A stretch of 22,988 bases of DNA, taken from JALYJZ01 sp964476895. Its GTDB lineage: Bacteria > Patescibacteriota > SICC01. Positions 12,615-17,516 of the stretch are shown here, one piece after another (position 1 is the first letter of the stretch; each line of letters opens with the position of its first letter). The notes under the pieces were generated by a model that ran no database searches, was not told the origin of the DNA, and saw only the letters and a list, made by a program, of their open reading frames with translations. The stretch is from NCBI GenBank assembly GCA_964476895.1, contig CAYZCS010000010.1, forward strand, positions 1-22,988, written 5' to 3'. A program made the translations under genes and the position numbers.

Positions 12615-12983
12615 ATGCCTTCGTTGGTTTCGTTGGATATCATTACCGGTCCCGGAAAGTGGGACTACTTCATGGCCGTGTGCGAGCCGAACAACCGCAC
12701 GGTGAGTTTCACGGTCGCCGACAACCGGATTTACGAGGTCGTAATACTCGAGGATGGTGTTCGGGCCAGTAATGTCCGCGTGTTCGTTGGGGTGACAAGG
12801 GTGGACAACCACCCGTACTGGGTCACCGGCGCCTACGCGGTAGGGGCGCCCAAGGGCAGCAAGGGAGGGATCGCCCTCTACGGGATGGTCAGAGAGTCTG
12901 ACGCTCCCCGTCTTCCCGGGTTCGGCCCGCTTGATTTCGATACGCCATCCGCTCTCCGGGCGACCGCACTCGACCTGGTCTGA
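12615..12983 (+). CDS. Unit 2 small protein, unknown family (GPGKW motif)
   Basis: A 122-residue paralogue of the unit 1 protein. Shared blocks are TGPGKWDYFMAVCEP (residues 11-25) and VGVTRVDNHPYWVTGAYAVG (around 57-76); the C-terminal 40 residues do not align. No membrane segment, signal or known catalytic motif is visible. The start is fixed by AGGAGG five bases upstream, and ATG follows GGCGTC as it follows GGCGTT in unit 1. Here the stop codon (TGA 12981-12983) lies 11 bases before the conserved AACGGGT strand, not overlapping it as in unit 1. That shows the 3' element is an independent part and not just coding sequence. The function is unknown. Tandem paralogues behind such leaders could be autoregulatory RNA-binding proteins or cargo of a structured-RNA element; both are speculation. 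Confidence 0.8.
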   Translation: MPSLVSLDIITGPGKWDYFMAVCEPNNRTVSFTVADNRIYEVVILEDGVRASNVRVFVGVTRVDNHPYWVTGAYAVGAPKGSKGGIALYGMVRESDAPRLPGFGPLDFDTPSALRATALDLV

Positions 12984-12994
12984 ACACACGTCGT

Positions 12995-13088
12995 AACGGG
13001 TATGTCGGGAGCTCTGCGTGGCAACACGTTTCGATTCGTTCGAAACCGCTACGCATCTCCCGCACCACCCTTCGGTTGATTGGCCGGG
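12995..13088 (+). ncRNA. 3' element of unit 2
   Basis: AACGGGT (12995-13001) is followed by the same hairpin: CGGGAG/CTCCCG (13006-13011, 13057-13062), GCGTGGC with GCTACGC (13016-13022, 13048-13054; one G-C pair has become G-U), and an extended inner stem GTTTCGA/TCGAAAC (13028-13034, 13040-13046). The closing strand is 13074-13088. Stems are kept while the apical loop differs completely from unit 1. Confidence 0.75.
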
Positions 13089-13132
13089 TTCTCACGTTCC
13101 GGATTGTCCAGCTTCGCGCACGCCCTAACTCA

Positions 13133-13161
13133 TTGACGTAGGCACGAAAACGTGCTACTAT
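13133..13161 (+). promoter_or_regulatory. Promoter of the small HExxH gene
   Basis: TTGACG (13133-13138), a 17-base spacer and TACTAT (13156-13161) with an upstream TGC, combining a -35 and an extended -10. It excludes the longer reading frame from 13152. Confidence 0.75.
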
Positions 13162-13220
13162 TCTTTAATTTTCCAAAAAAGCGAAGCGCCCTGCGGCGGT
13201 CGCCACCAACACCAACACGC

Positions 13221-13571
13221 ATGATCTCAACCGTTTACCAGGGCATCTTCGAAACCGGATACGACATCACGTTCCGCGACCGGCTGCCGAAGTTCGGCCA
13301 CAGGGACAACAAGGCGAACGGCTACATCGATCCGGTCAACGACCGGATCGTAATCAGACGCGGGCTTTCCCTCGACGACCGGGCGCTCACCTTGCTGCAC
13401 GAGATCGTCCACGACTGCTATCCTGAGTGGAGTGAAGAAGACGTCGAATCGTGCGCGCAGTTCGTCTACCGTCGGCTCTCGAAGCAGGACCGCGGGATCG
13501 TCCAGTTCCTCGCGACCGACCCGGACGAAACGGACGCCGCCGGTGACGACGCAGACGGCTCCGGCGACTGA
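13221..13571 (+). CDS. Small HExxH zinc-peptidase-like protein
   Basis: A 116-residue protein. Residues 55-73 read LTLLHEIVHDCYPEWSEED, with a canonical HExxH (HEIVH) and acidic residues about ten positions on that could supply the third zinc ligand. The preceding segment (NGYIDPVNDRIVIRRGLSLDDRALTL) looks like the beta strand and helix that come before the active-site helix in small zincins. The end is acidic (DPDETDAAGDDADGSGD). There is no signal peptide, so it acts in the cytoplasm if it is an enzyme. The ATG at 13221 is chosen because the promoter's -10 box ends at 13161. The 3' end overlaps the next gene by 29 bases. It is similar in kind to IrrE/ImmA or SprT-like minimal metallopeptidases, but I cannot assign it to either. 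Confidence 0.7.
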   Translation: MISTVYQGIFETGYDITFRDRLPKFGHRDNKANGYIDPVNDRIVIRRGLSLDDRALTLLHEIVHDCYPEWSEEDVESCAQFVYRRLSKQDRGIVQFLATDPDETDAAGDDADGSGD

Positions 13572-13929
13572 ACCGCGCCGCCCCGGCGACACCCTCGACC
13601 AGCAGCTGCCCGCCGTAGTGGCGCTGATACTGATCAACGTGGCGCTGCTGATCCTGGCACTGTACTTCATCCAGGAAGGCGAGGCCCAGCGGACCCATCC
13701 GGACCTCCGGTTCTTCGTCGACTTCCCGGTGGTGCTCCTGCCGCTGGCGTACGCCGCCGCGCTGCTCCTGATCCCGAACTTCGCGGTGACGGCGTTCGTG
13801 CTCGCGCGGAACCTCTACCGCCGGCGCTGGCCCTGGGTGACGACGCTAGTCTCGGTGGTGCTGCTGGCGATCATCACGATGGCGGTCGGCTGGGATGGGG
13901 TCGCGACGATCATCAACCCGGGCGTCTGA
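13543..13929 (+). CDS. Small membrane protein with three helices, unknown function
   Basis: From a GTG at 13543 the product is 128 residues long. Hydrophobic segments are at about 25-43 (AVVALILINVALLILALYF), 60-85 (VVLLPLAYAAALLLIPNFAVTAFVLA) and 97-114 (WVTTLVSVVLLAIITMAV). The short loops contain RNLYRRRWPW, which places a positive cluster on the cytoplasmic side. The longer frame from 13432 is out of phase with, and entirely inside, the HExxH gene upstream, so it is not used. The chosen GTG overlaps that gene by 29 bases and suggests co-translation. I do not recognise the family. Its neighbour being a peptidase-like protein may or may not mean a functional pair. Confidence 0.6.
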   Translation: MTTQTAPATEPRRPGDTLDQQLPAVVALILINVALLILALYFIQEGEAQRTHPDLRFFVDFPVVLLPLAYAAALLLIPNFAVTAFVLARNLYRRRWPWVTTLVSVVLLAIITMAVGWDGVATIINPGV

Positions 13930-14005
13930 GCGCAGGGCGGTCCGGGCGGGAGCCAGGGCCGCGCCGAGTGGCCGCCGGTTGCCCGAACCGGCACAATGAG
14001 AGCGC

Positions 14006-14078
14006 GCCCCGGTAGCTCAACGGATAGAGCAGCGCCCTTCTAAGGCGAAGGCTGTAGGTTCGATTCCTACCCGGGGCA
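14006..14078 (+). tRNA. tRNA-Arg (anticodon UCU)
   Basis: The acceptor strands GCCCCGG (14006-14012) and CCGGGGC (14071-14077) pair fully. The D arm is GCTCAACGGATAGAGC. The anticodon loop is CTTCTAA, giving TCT. The outermost pair of the anticodon stem appears to be a G-A mismatch. Discriminator A14078; no CCA is encoded. A run of six T at 14095-14100 may end the transcript. Confidence 0.92.
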
Positions 14079-14117
14079 CAGGTCCGCTAGACACTTTTTT
14101 AGCTCAGACGAACCATA

Positions 14118-14702
14118 ATGGCCCAGATAGAAAAATTCAGCGATCTCTCCTTGCGGATACTGCAAAGGCCCAACGAATTCGCAACTCGGCTTGTTGGGGT
14201 TGATGGATATGGAGGCTCGGGCAAGTCAACTTTTGCAGAAAGGTTGGCGAAATATCTAGGAACTAAAAAAATCATTCATACTGATGATTTTGCCAGTTGG
14301 GATAACCCTGTTGATTGGTGGCCTCGTCTTCTCCAACAAGTCATCGAGCCACTGACCCGAGGTGAAACAGCACATTGGCAGCGTTACGACTGGAATACCA
14401 AGCAGTTAGCTGAATGGCATGATACAGAATCGGGAGGTGTGGTTGTAATTGAAGGAGTAACCGCTACGCGAGAAGCTTGGCGGCGCTTTCTGACCTACCG
14501 CATTTGGGTAGAATGTCCGCGCTCCTTAAGATTGCAGCGCGGACTAGAGCGAGATGGGCAAGATGCACATGCTCTTTGGGAAGAATGGATGGTCGAAGAA
14601 GATAAATATGTGAAGTTAGAAAAACCTCAGACGTATGCCGACTTAATTATCGATGGAACGTCTTCTGCTCCAAATCCAGAAAATGAATTTATTAAGTTAT
14701 AG
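14118..14702 (+). CDS. Uridine-kinase-like P-loop protein, AT-rich
   Basis: A 194-residue P-loop kinase of the uridine kinase/phosphoribulokinase type. The Walker A motif is VDGYGGSGKSTFAERL near residues 28-43. HTDDFASWDNPVDWW near 56-70 matches the acidic DDF/Y motif that binds substrate in uridine kinases, and VVVIEGVTATR near 110-120 is the Walker B-like strand. WVECPRSLRLQRGLERDG corresponds to the lid Arg region. It probably phosphorylates a nucleoside or similar small molecule; the substrate is not determined. The gene lies 39 bases behind tRNA-Arg and is much richer in A/T than most of the window (33% GC in the line at 14221-14280), which suggests acquisition at a tRNA locus. The next 120 bases hold only the tRNA-His promoter region. 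Confidence 0.82.
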   Translation: MAQIEKFSDLSLRILQRPNEFATRLVGVDGYGGSGKSTFAERLAKYLGTKKIIHTDDFASWDNPVDWWPRLLQQVIEPLTRGETAHWQRYDWNTKQLAEWHDTESGGVVVIEGVTATREAWRRFLTYRIWVECPRSLRLQRGLERDGQDAHALWEEWMVEEDKYVKLEKPQTYADLIIDGTSSAPNPENEFIKL

Positions 14703-14765
14703 GACGATTGAGATAATACTTTTCACTTCTCAGCCCCATTGCAACGGATCAACATTCAATCTCCA

Positions 14766-14820
14766 TTACTACTAATCCGGTATTCCGGCATAATGGACAA
14801 TGCCGTTGCGATACGCAACG
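14766..14820 (+). promoter_or_regulatory. Promoter and leader hairpin of tRNA-His
   Basis: TTACTA (14766-14771), a 17-base spacer and CATAAT (14789-14794). CGGCAT (14786-14791) and ATGCCG (14800-14805) form an inverted repeat over the -10 box. CGTTGCG (14804-14810) and CGCAACG (14814-14820), with a three-base loop, make a perfect hairpin three bases before G-1 of the tRNA. Confidence 0.55.
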
Positions 14821-14823
14821 CAT

Positions 14824-14902
14824 GGTGGCTGTAGCTCAGCTCGGTTAGAGCGCCAGTTTGTGGCACTGGAGGTCGTGGGTTCAAGTCCCATCAGCCACCC
14901 CA
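14824..14902 (+). tRNA. tRNA-His (anticodon GUG), CCA encoded
   Basis: G-1 (14824) precedes the acceptor strand GTGGCTG (14825-14831), which pairs with CAGCCAC (14892-14898). C14899 faces G-1, as expected for histidine tRNA. The anticodon stem CCAGT/ACTGG frames TTGTGGC with anticodon GTG. CCA is present at 14900-14902, unlike in the other five tRNA genes here. These three bases are also the first three of an 18-bp direct repeat. Confidence 0.95.
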
Positions 14903-14917
14903 GGGAAGTAACTATAT
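14900..14917 (+). repeat. 18-bp direct repeat, copy 1
   Basis: CCAGGGAAGTAACTATAT, beginning with the CCA end of tRNA-His and ending three bases before the start codon at 14921. It is identical to 15474-15491, and the two copies bracket the P-loop kinase gene. Confidence 0.85.
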
Positions 14918-14920
14918 CTC

Positions 14921-15406
14921 ATGAAAGATACGCCAACTGTCTATATGCTTTGTGGCCTGACTGGCTCAGGTAAGACCACTCATGCTGAAAAGCTTGTTAA
15001 AAAAGGCTTCAAAAGGCTATCAGTGGACGAAGTCGTGTTTGAACGGCACGGAAGACATGGTGTCGACTATCCAGAGCACGAGTATCCAACTCACGAAACC
15101 GAAGCGAGAAATAATCTTGAGAAGCGCCTCGTGGATTTACTCAATCACGGCGAATCGGTCGTGCTTGATTACGGATTCTGGAGTAGAGAAGACAGGGATC
15201 ACTACAAACGACTCATCGAGTCAAACGGTGGCGAATGGAGACTGCTCTACTTCAAGGTGGATCACGATGAGTTACTGGAGCGATTGAGGAAGAGGAATGA
15301 ACGGACTGATGCAAATGCTCTTAAGGTTACGGAAGATATGCTCACGGGTGACTTTGTGAACCGTTTTGAAGAGCCTCAGAATGAGGGAGAGGACGTCATT
15401 ACGTAA
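14921..15406 (+). CDS. P-loop kinase of the AAA_33/zeta-toxin-like group
   Basis: A 161-residue single-domain ATP-binding protein. MLCGLTGSGKTTHAEKLVKKG (residues 9-29) contains Walker A. LSVDEVVFERHG near 33-44 holds the Asp of the nucleotide-kinase fold. VVLDYGFWSREDRDHYKRL near 80-98 is the typical V-(V/I)-(L/V)-D second acidic strand of this group. LLYFKVDHDELLERLRKRNER carries the Arg-rich lid. Members of this group include small-molecule kinases, phosphotransferases that inactivate antibiotics, and zeta toxins; no antitoxin gene is beside it, so I do not call it a toxin. The start lies 18 bases behind the tRNA-His CCA end. The gene is bounded by two identical 18-bp repeats and is richer in A/T than the conserved genes of the window. 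Confidence 0.8.
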   Translation: MKDTPTVYMLCGLTGSGKTTHAEKLVKKGFKRLSVDEVVFERHGRHGVDYPEHEYPTHETEARNNLEKRLVDLLNHGESVVLDYGFWSREDRDHYKRLIESNGGEWRLLYFKVDHDELLERLRKRNERTDANALKVTEDMLTGDFVNRFEEPQNEGEDVIT

Positions 15407-15417
15407 GAAGGGGAACT

Positions 15418-15455
15418 GTTAGAACTCGTTTTGACTGGCAGAGCTTAGTTCTAAC
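15418..15455 (+). repeat. 9-bp inverted repeat between kinase and HIT gene
   Basis: GTTAGAACT (15418-15426) and AGTTCTAAC (15447-15455) are perfect inverted repeats with a 20-base loop. The right arm overlaps the start of a 33-base direct repeat. It is not followed by a T-run. Confidence 0.7.
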
Positions 15456-15481
15456 GTCGTCCACGCAGGGATTCCAGGGAA
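15448..15481 (+). repeat. 33-base imperfect direct repeat, copy A
   Basis: It begins GTTCTAACGTCGTCCACG and continues to the GGGAT-CCA-GG block. It aligns with 15952-15985 with about 27 matches and two single-base gaps. Each copy stands immediately before a HIT gene. Confidence 0.65.
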
Positions 15482-15491
15482 GTAACTATAT
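15474..15491 (+). repeat. 18-bp direct repeat, copy 2
   Basis: Identical to 14900-14917. Its last two bases are the first two of the ATG of the HIT gene at 15490. No tRNA sequence precedes this copy. Confidence 0.85.
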
Positions 15492-15945
15492 GCAAAACTG
15501 TATCTTCTGTCAGATCGTCGAAGGAAAAGCGCCAGCCTATTTGATCTGGGAGGATGACAGGCACATCGCCTTCCTATCGAGCCGCCCGAATACCGAGGGC
15601 TTCTCCGTCGTGATTCCGAGGGAGCATTACTCAAGCTATGCATTTGACCTGCCTGACGAAACACTAACGGGCCTCACTCTCGCTGCAAAAGAAGTTGGAA
15701 AGTTGCTCGATCGAAAATTCGAGGATGTTGGCCGAACAGCCATGGTTTATGAAGGATTCGGCATCGATCATGTTCACGCTAAGCTGATACCGCTTCATGG
15801 AACGAATCAGAACGAATGGCAGCCAATTGTTTCCAATAATGACGAATATTTTGAAAAGTACCTCGGATACATCGCAACTCACGATGCGAAGCCAGCAAGC
15901 CAAAAGGAGTTGGCTAGGTTGGCTAGGTTCATACGCGAGGAATGA
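15490..15945 (+). CDS. HIT-family protein, AT-rich, atypical triad
   Basis: A 151-residue histidine-triad protein. The N-terminal CIFCQIVEGKAPAYLIWEDD (residues 4-23) is the usual Hint/Fhit-like start with a CxxC zinc pair. FSVVIPREHYSS near 48-59 matches the conserved PxxH strand. The triad region is GIDHVHAKLIPLHG near 93-106, reading H-V-H-A-K, so the third His is replaced by Lys while the catalytic middle His is kept. Members hydrolyse or transfer nucleoside monophosphates; the substrate here is open. A 9-bp tandem duplication (TTGGCTAGG twice, near 15910) encodes LARLAR at the C-terminus. The ATG is fixed by the frame and the repeat border. The gene is followed directly by a second, GC-rich HIT gene of a different subgroup. 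Confidence 0.85.
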   Translation: MQNCIFCQIVEGKAPAYLIWEDDRHIAFLSSRPNTEGFSVVIPREHYSSYAFDLPDETLTGLTLAAKEVGKLLDRKFEDVGRTAMVYEGFGIDHVHAKLIPLHGTNQNEWQPIVSNNDEYFEKYLGYIATHDAKPASQKELARLARFIREE

Positions 15946-15951
15946 ATCGCG

Positions 15952-15985
15952 GTTCTAACGCCGTCCGCGTACGGGATCCAAGGCA
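15952..15985 (+). repeat. 33-base imperfect direct repeat, copy B
   Basis: GTTCTAACGCCGTCCGCG and onward, aligned to copy A at 15448. It precedes the start codon at 15991 by five bases, comparable to copy A. Confidence 0.65.
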
Positions 15986-15990
15986 ACGAC

Positions 15991-16434
15991 ATGACTGACC
16001 GACCTACTCCATGCGATTTCTGCGACCTGCCGGAGGTGCAGGACCGGGTGTTCCTGGAGACGGACCTAGTGAAGGCATTCCCGACGCACACGCCGGTCGT
16101 CCCGGGGCACGTGCTGATCGTTCCGAAGCGGCACATACCGGGTGAGGCGGACCTGACCGCGGACGAGCGGGAAGCGATCAGTCGGACGATACGGACGCTG
16201 CGCGGCGTCCTCGCCGATCTCTTCGGCGCGGAAGGATTCAACTTCGCTTGGAACGAGGGCGTCGGGCAGAGCGAACCGCACCTGCATCTGCACATGTTGC
16301 CGCGGAAGGAAGGCGACACGGGCATCACGCAGTATGAGCCGCGGCAGTTCCTGTACCGGCCGGGCAGTCGCGAAAAGACGCCGGAATCCGAAGTGCGCGC
16401 CGTCGCCGCGCTGATCCGTGAGCGGCTAGGGTAG
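15991..16434 (+). CDS. HIT-family nucleotide hydrolase/transferase
   Basis: A 147-residue histidine-triad protein with a complete active site: SEPHLHLHMLPRKEGD near residues 92-107 gives H-L-H-L-H. CDFCDLPEVQDRVFLETDLVKAF is the standard start with CxxC, and TPVVPGHVLIVPKRHIP near 34-50 is the conserved substrate-facing strand. These proteins act on AMP-linked substrates such as adenosine phosphoramidates or dinucleoside polyphosphates. Base composition returns to the GC-rich norm, so this is probably an old resident gene, unlike its AT-rich neighbour. It lies in line with the IGPS-like gene seven bases downstream, which may be co-translated. Confidence 0.93.
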   Translation: MTDRPTPCDFCDLPEVQDRVFLETDLVKAFPTHTPVVPGHVLIVPKRHIPGEADLTADEREAISRTIRTLRGVLADLFGAEGFNFAWNEGVGQSEPHLHLHMLPRKEGDTGITQYEPRQFLYRPGSREKTPESEVRAVAALIRERLG

Positions 16435-16440
16435 CGCCGC

Positions 16441-16992
16441 GTGGGGTACACGTTCATCGGCGAAGTGAAGACGTGGTCGCCGTTCGGGTGGCGCTCCGAT
16501 TATTCCTGGGACGAACTGTTCGACCTGGCCGACGCACACGGAGACATGATCTCTGTCCATACCGACTCGCGGTGGGGCGGGTCGTTCGAGCTGCTGGAGC
16601 GGGCTCGCGCCAGGACCGGTAAGCCGATCCTTGCGAAAGGCATCCATCGGGACGACCGCCTGGTCGATCGCGCGCTCGATGCCGGCGCCGACCGGGTCCT
16701 CGTGGTCGGTCGAGTGCCGGATCGTCACCGGGAGCGTTGTATCATCGAGGTCGAGAACGTGGGCCAATTCGGCATCCTGCCGCCGGACAGTCGGGCGCTT
16801 TGGAACGACCGGGACCTCACGACCGGCGGAAAGAAGGAGGAAACGTTCCGGCAGGCGAGGACCGCGTGGCGGGGTTGGCTATGCCAGGCGAGCAACATCC
16901 GTTCGGTCGACGACGTGGATCCGGCAGCGGACGCCGTCCTGGTCGGCACGCACCTGATTCCGTTCATCCGCTCGCGGGATCGACTGCGCTGA
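16441..16992 (+). CDS. Indole-3-glycerol-phosphate synthase-like short barrel protein
   Basis: A 183-residue protein, start GTG, that aligns to IGPS (TrpC) along its length: GEVKTWSPFG (family EIKxxSPS), VHTDSRWGGSFELL (TDxxxFxGS), PILAKGIH (PxLxKDF), DAGADRVLVVG, CIIEVENVGQFGILP (LVEVH), LWNDRDLTTG (INNRDL), QASNIRSVDDV (SESGI) and AVLVGTHLI (LVGESL). The Glu and Lys of EVK, the Lys of KGIH and the Glu of IEVE, which carry out catalysis in true IGPS, are kept. The second catalytic Glu, in SESGI, is Ala, and about 50 N-terminal residues of the usual 250 are missing. No other tryptophan gene is in the window. It may be a paralogue with another phosphorylated substrate. Placed directly behind the HIT gene. 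Confidence 0.75.
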   Translation: MGYTFIGEVKTWSPFGWRSDYSWDELFDLADAHGDMISVHTDSRWGGSFELLERARARTGKPILAKGIHRDDRLVDRALDAGADRVLVVGRVPDRHRERCIIEVENVGQFGILPPDSRALWNDRDLTTGGKKEETFRQARTAWRGWLCQASNIRSVDDVDPAADAVLVGTHLIPFIRSRDRLR

Positions 16993-17008
16993 TGGCAGCC
17001 TGGGATTG

Positions 17009-17017
17009 TGCTACCGT
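17009..17017 (+). promoter_or_regulatory. Extended -10 box, leaderless position
   Basis: TGCTACCGT (17009-17017) fits TGn plus a TAnnnT box and ends eight bases before the ATG at 17026. Confidence 0.4.
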
Positions 17018-17025
17018 AAGATGTC

Positions 17026-17409
17026 ATGGAGCGCCAGGAATCATTCACCGAAACCGCCGTCCGCGAAGGATTGGCGACGAGCGGACGGACGCCAGGGGCG
17101 GAATCGTTCCGTCTGCCGCTTGGTGACGAATCCGTTTCCGTTTCGTCGGACCCCGAGAGCGTCTTCGGGTTGCTCAAGCTGGCACGACAGCACGCTGAAA
17201 GTGAAACGTCGGGTCCGCATATCGCGATACTGAACCTGGTCGCCCGGCGGCGCGACATCGAGCAGAGGGAAACCGGTCCCTGGGGTGAGGTAGATTGGTA
17301 TCCCGCGCAGCCGGTCGACGAACCGCCGGGTGCACTCGTCAGCATGCGCACCTGGTTGGCTGAACAGGGTTTCGACGTGGAGGCTATCATGACGGATCAG
17401 GAAGTTTGA
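17026..17409 (+). CDS. Unknown soluble protein, 127 residues
   Basis: I do not recognise this protein. It has no membrane segment, signal peptide or cysteine pair. The middle (VFGLLKLARQHAES, then HIAILNLVARRRDIEQRETG) could form two helices; WGEVDWYPAQPVDEPPG is a Trp/Pro-rich segment; the end LVSMRTWLAEQGFDVEAIMTD looks helical. The coding character is supported by GC-rich third positions like those of its neighbours and by a continuous frame without rivals on the same strand. The start is the ATG at 17026, eight bases behind a -10-like TACCGT. It is followed by the structured leader of the next gene, so it is probably monocistronic. Confidence 0.6.
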   Translation: MERQESFTETAVREGLATSGRTPGAESFRLPLGDESVSVSSDPESVFGLLKLARQHAESETSGPHIAILNLVARRRDIEQRETGPWGEVDWYPAQPVDEPPGALVSMRTWLAEQGFDVEAIMTDQEV

Positions 17410-17455
17410 CGGCGTCGCTCCCGGTCATGCACTCTAAGTAGTCGTACCTTCACAC

Positions 17456-17516
17456 CCTCGTTTCCGGGACTGGCCTCAGCAATGGTGCTGATGCTTGACC
17501 GGAAATCGAGGCCTGT
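17456..17516 (+). promoter_or_regulatory. Leader hairpin that hides the Shine-Dalgarno
   Basis: CCTCG (17456-17460) and TTTCCGG (17461-17467) pair with CCGGAAA (17499-17505) and CGAGG (17507-17511), with T17506 bulged. Inside is a second stem CAGCA/TGCTG (17477-17481, 17486-17490). The GAGG at 17508-17511, the only ribosome-binding site before the ATG at 17517, lies in the 3' strand and would be blocked when the stem forms. TACCTT at 17446-17451 is a possible -10 box. Confidence 0.65.

Larger units (their letters stand above)
12444..13088 (+). repeat. Tandem unit 2
   Basis: Second unit with the same order of parts. The promoter-like block AGCCGTG (12458-12464) with an extended -10 (TGA plus TACTGT, 12466-12471) aligns to unit 1, but its -35 is weak. 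The closing inverted repeat is 12492-12506 with 13074-13088, the same sequences as in unit 1. Confidence 0.83.

Noticed and set aside
11831..13088. Insertion sequence or MITE, because each unit has terminal inverted repeats.
   Set aside because: No transposase and no target duplication is visible, the inverted repeats lie inside the transcribed region, and they form an RNA-type G-U pair. Kept as a structured-RNA unit instead.
11831..13088. CRISPR array, from repeated blocks.
   Set aside because: Only two copies about 610 bases apart, with coding genes between and no cas genes.
12149..13095. Minus-strand frames at 12149-12475 and 12889-13095 both contain ETCCHAELPTYPL, as if homologous proteins.
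   Set aside because: The shared peptide is only the antisense translation of the conserved 3' hairpin blocks. The frames otherwise differ, have no start signals and oppose genes with strong ribosome-binding sites.
14095..14112. tRNA remnant (TAGCTCAGACG) after tRNA-Arg.
   Set aside because: Only about ten bases resemble a D arm; no acceptor or anticodon arm can be drawn.
14921..15406. Zeta-type toxin of a toxin-antitoxin pair.
   Set aside because: The fold fits the broad kinase group, but no antitoxin gene is adjacent and no zeta-specific motif can be shown.
15418..15985. Integron attC site, suggested by TTCTAAC/GTTAGAA arms beside small AT-rich genes.
   Set aside because: An attC needs RYYYAAC on the left and GTTRRRY on the right. 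Here GTTAGAAC is left and GTTCTAAC is right, the reverse order, and no integrase gene is present.
15982..16434. The two neighbouring HIT genes as a recent tandem duplication.
   Set aside because: The proteins differ in triad, conserved motifs and base composition; only the short border repeat is shared.
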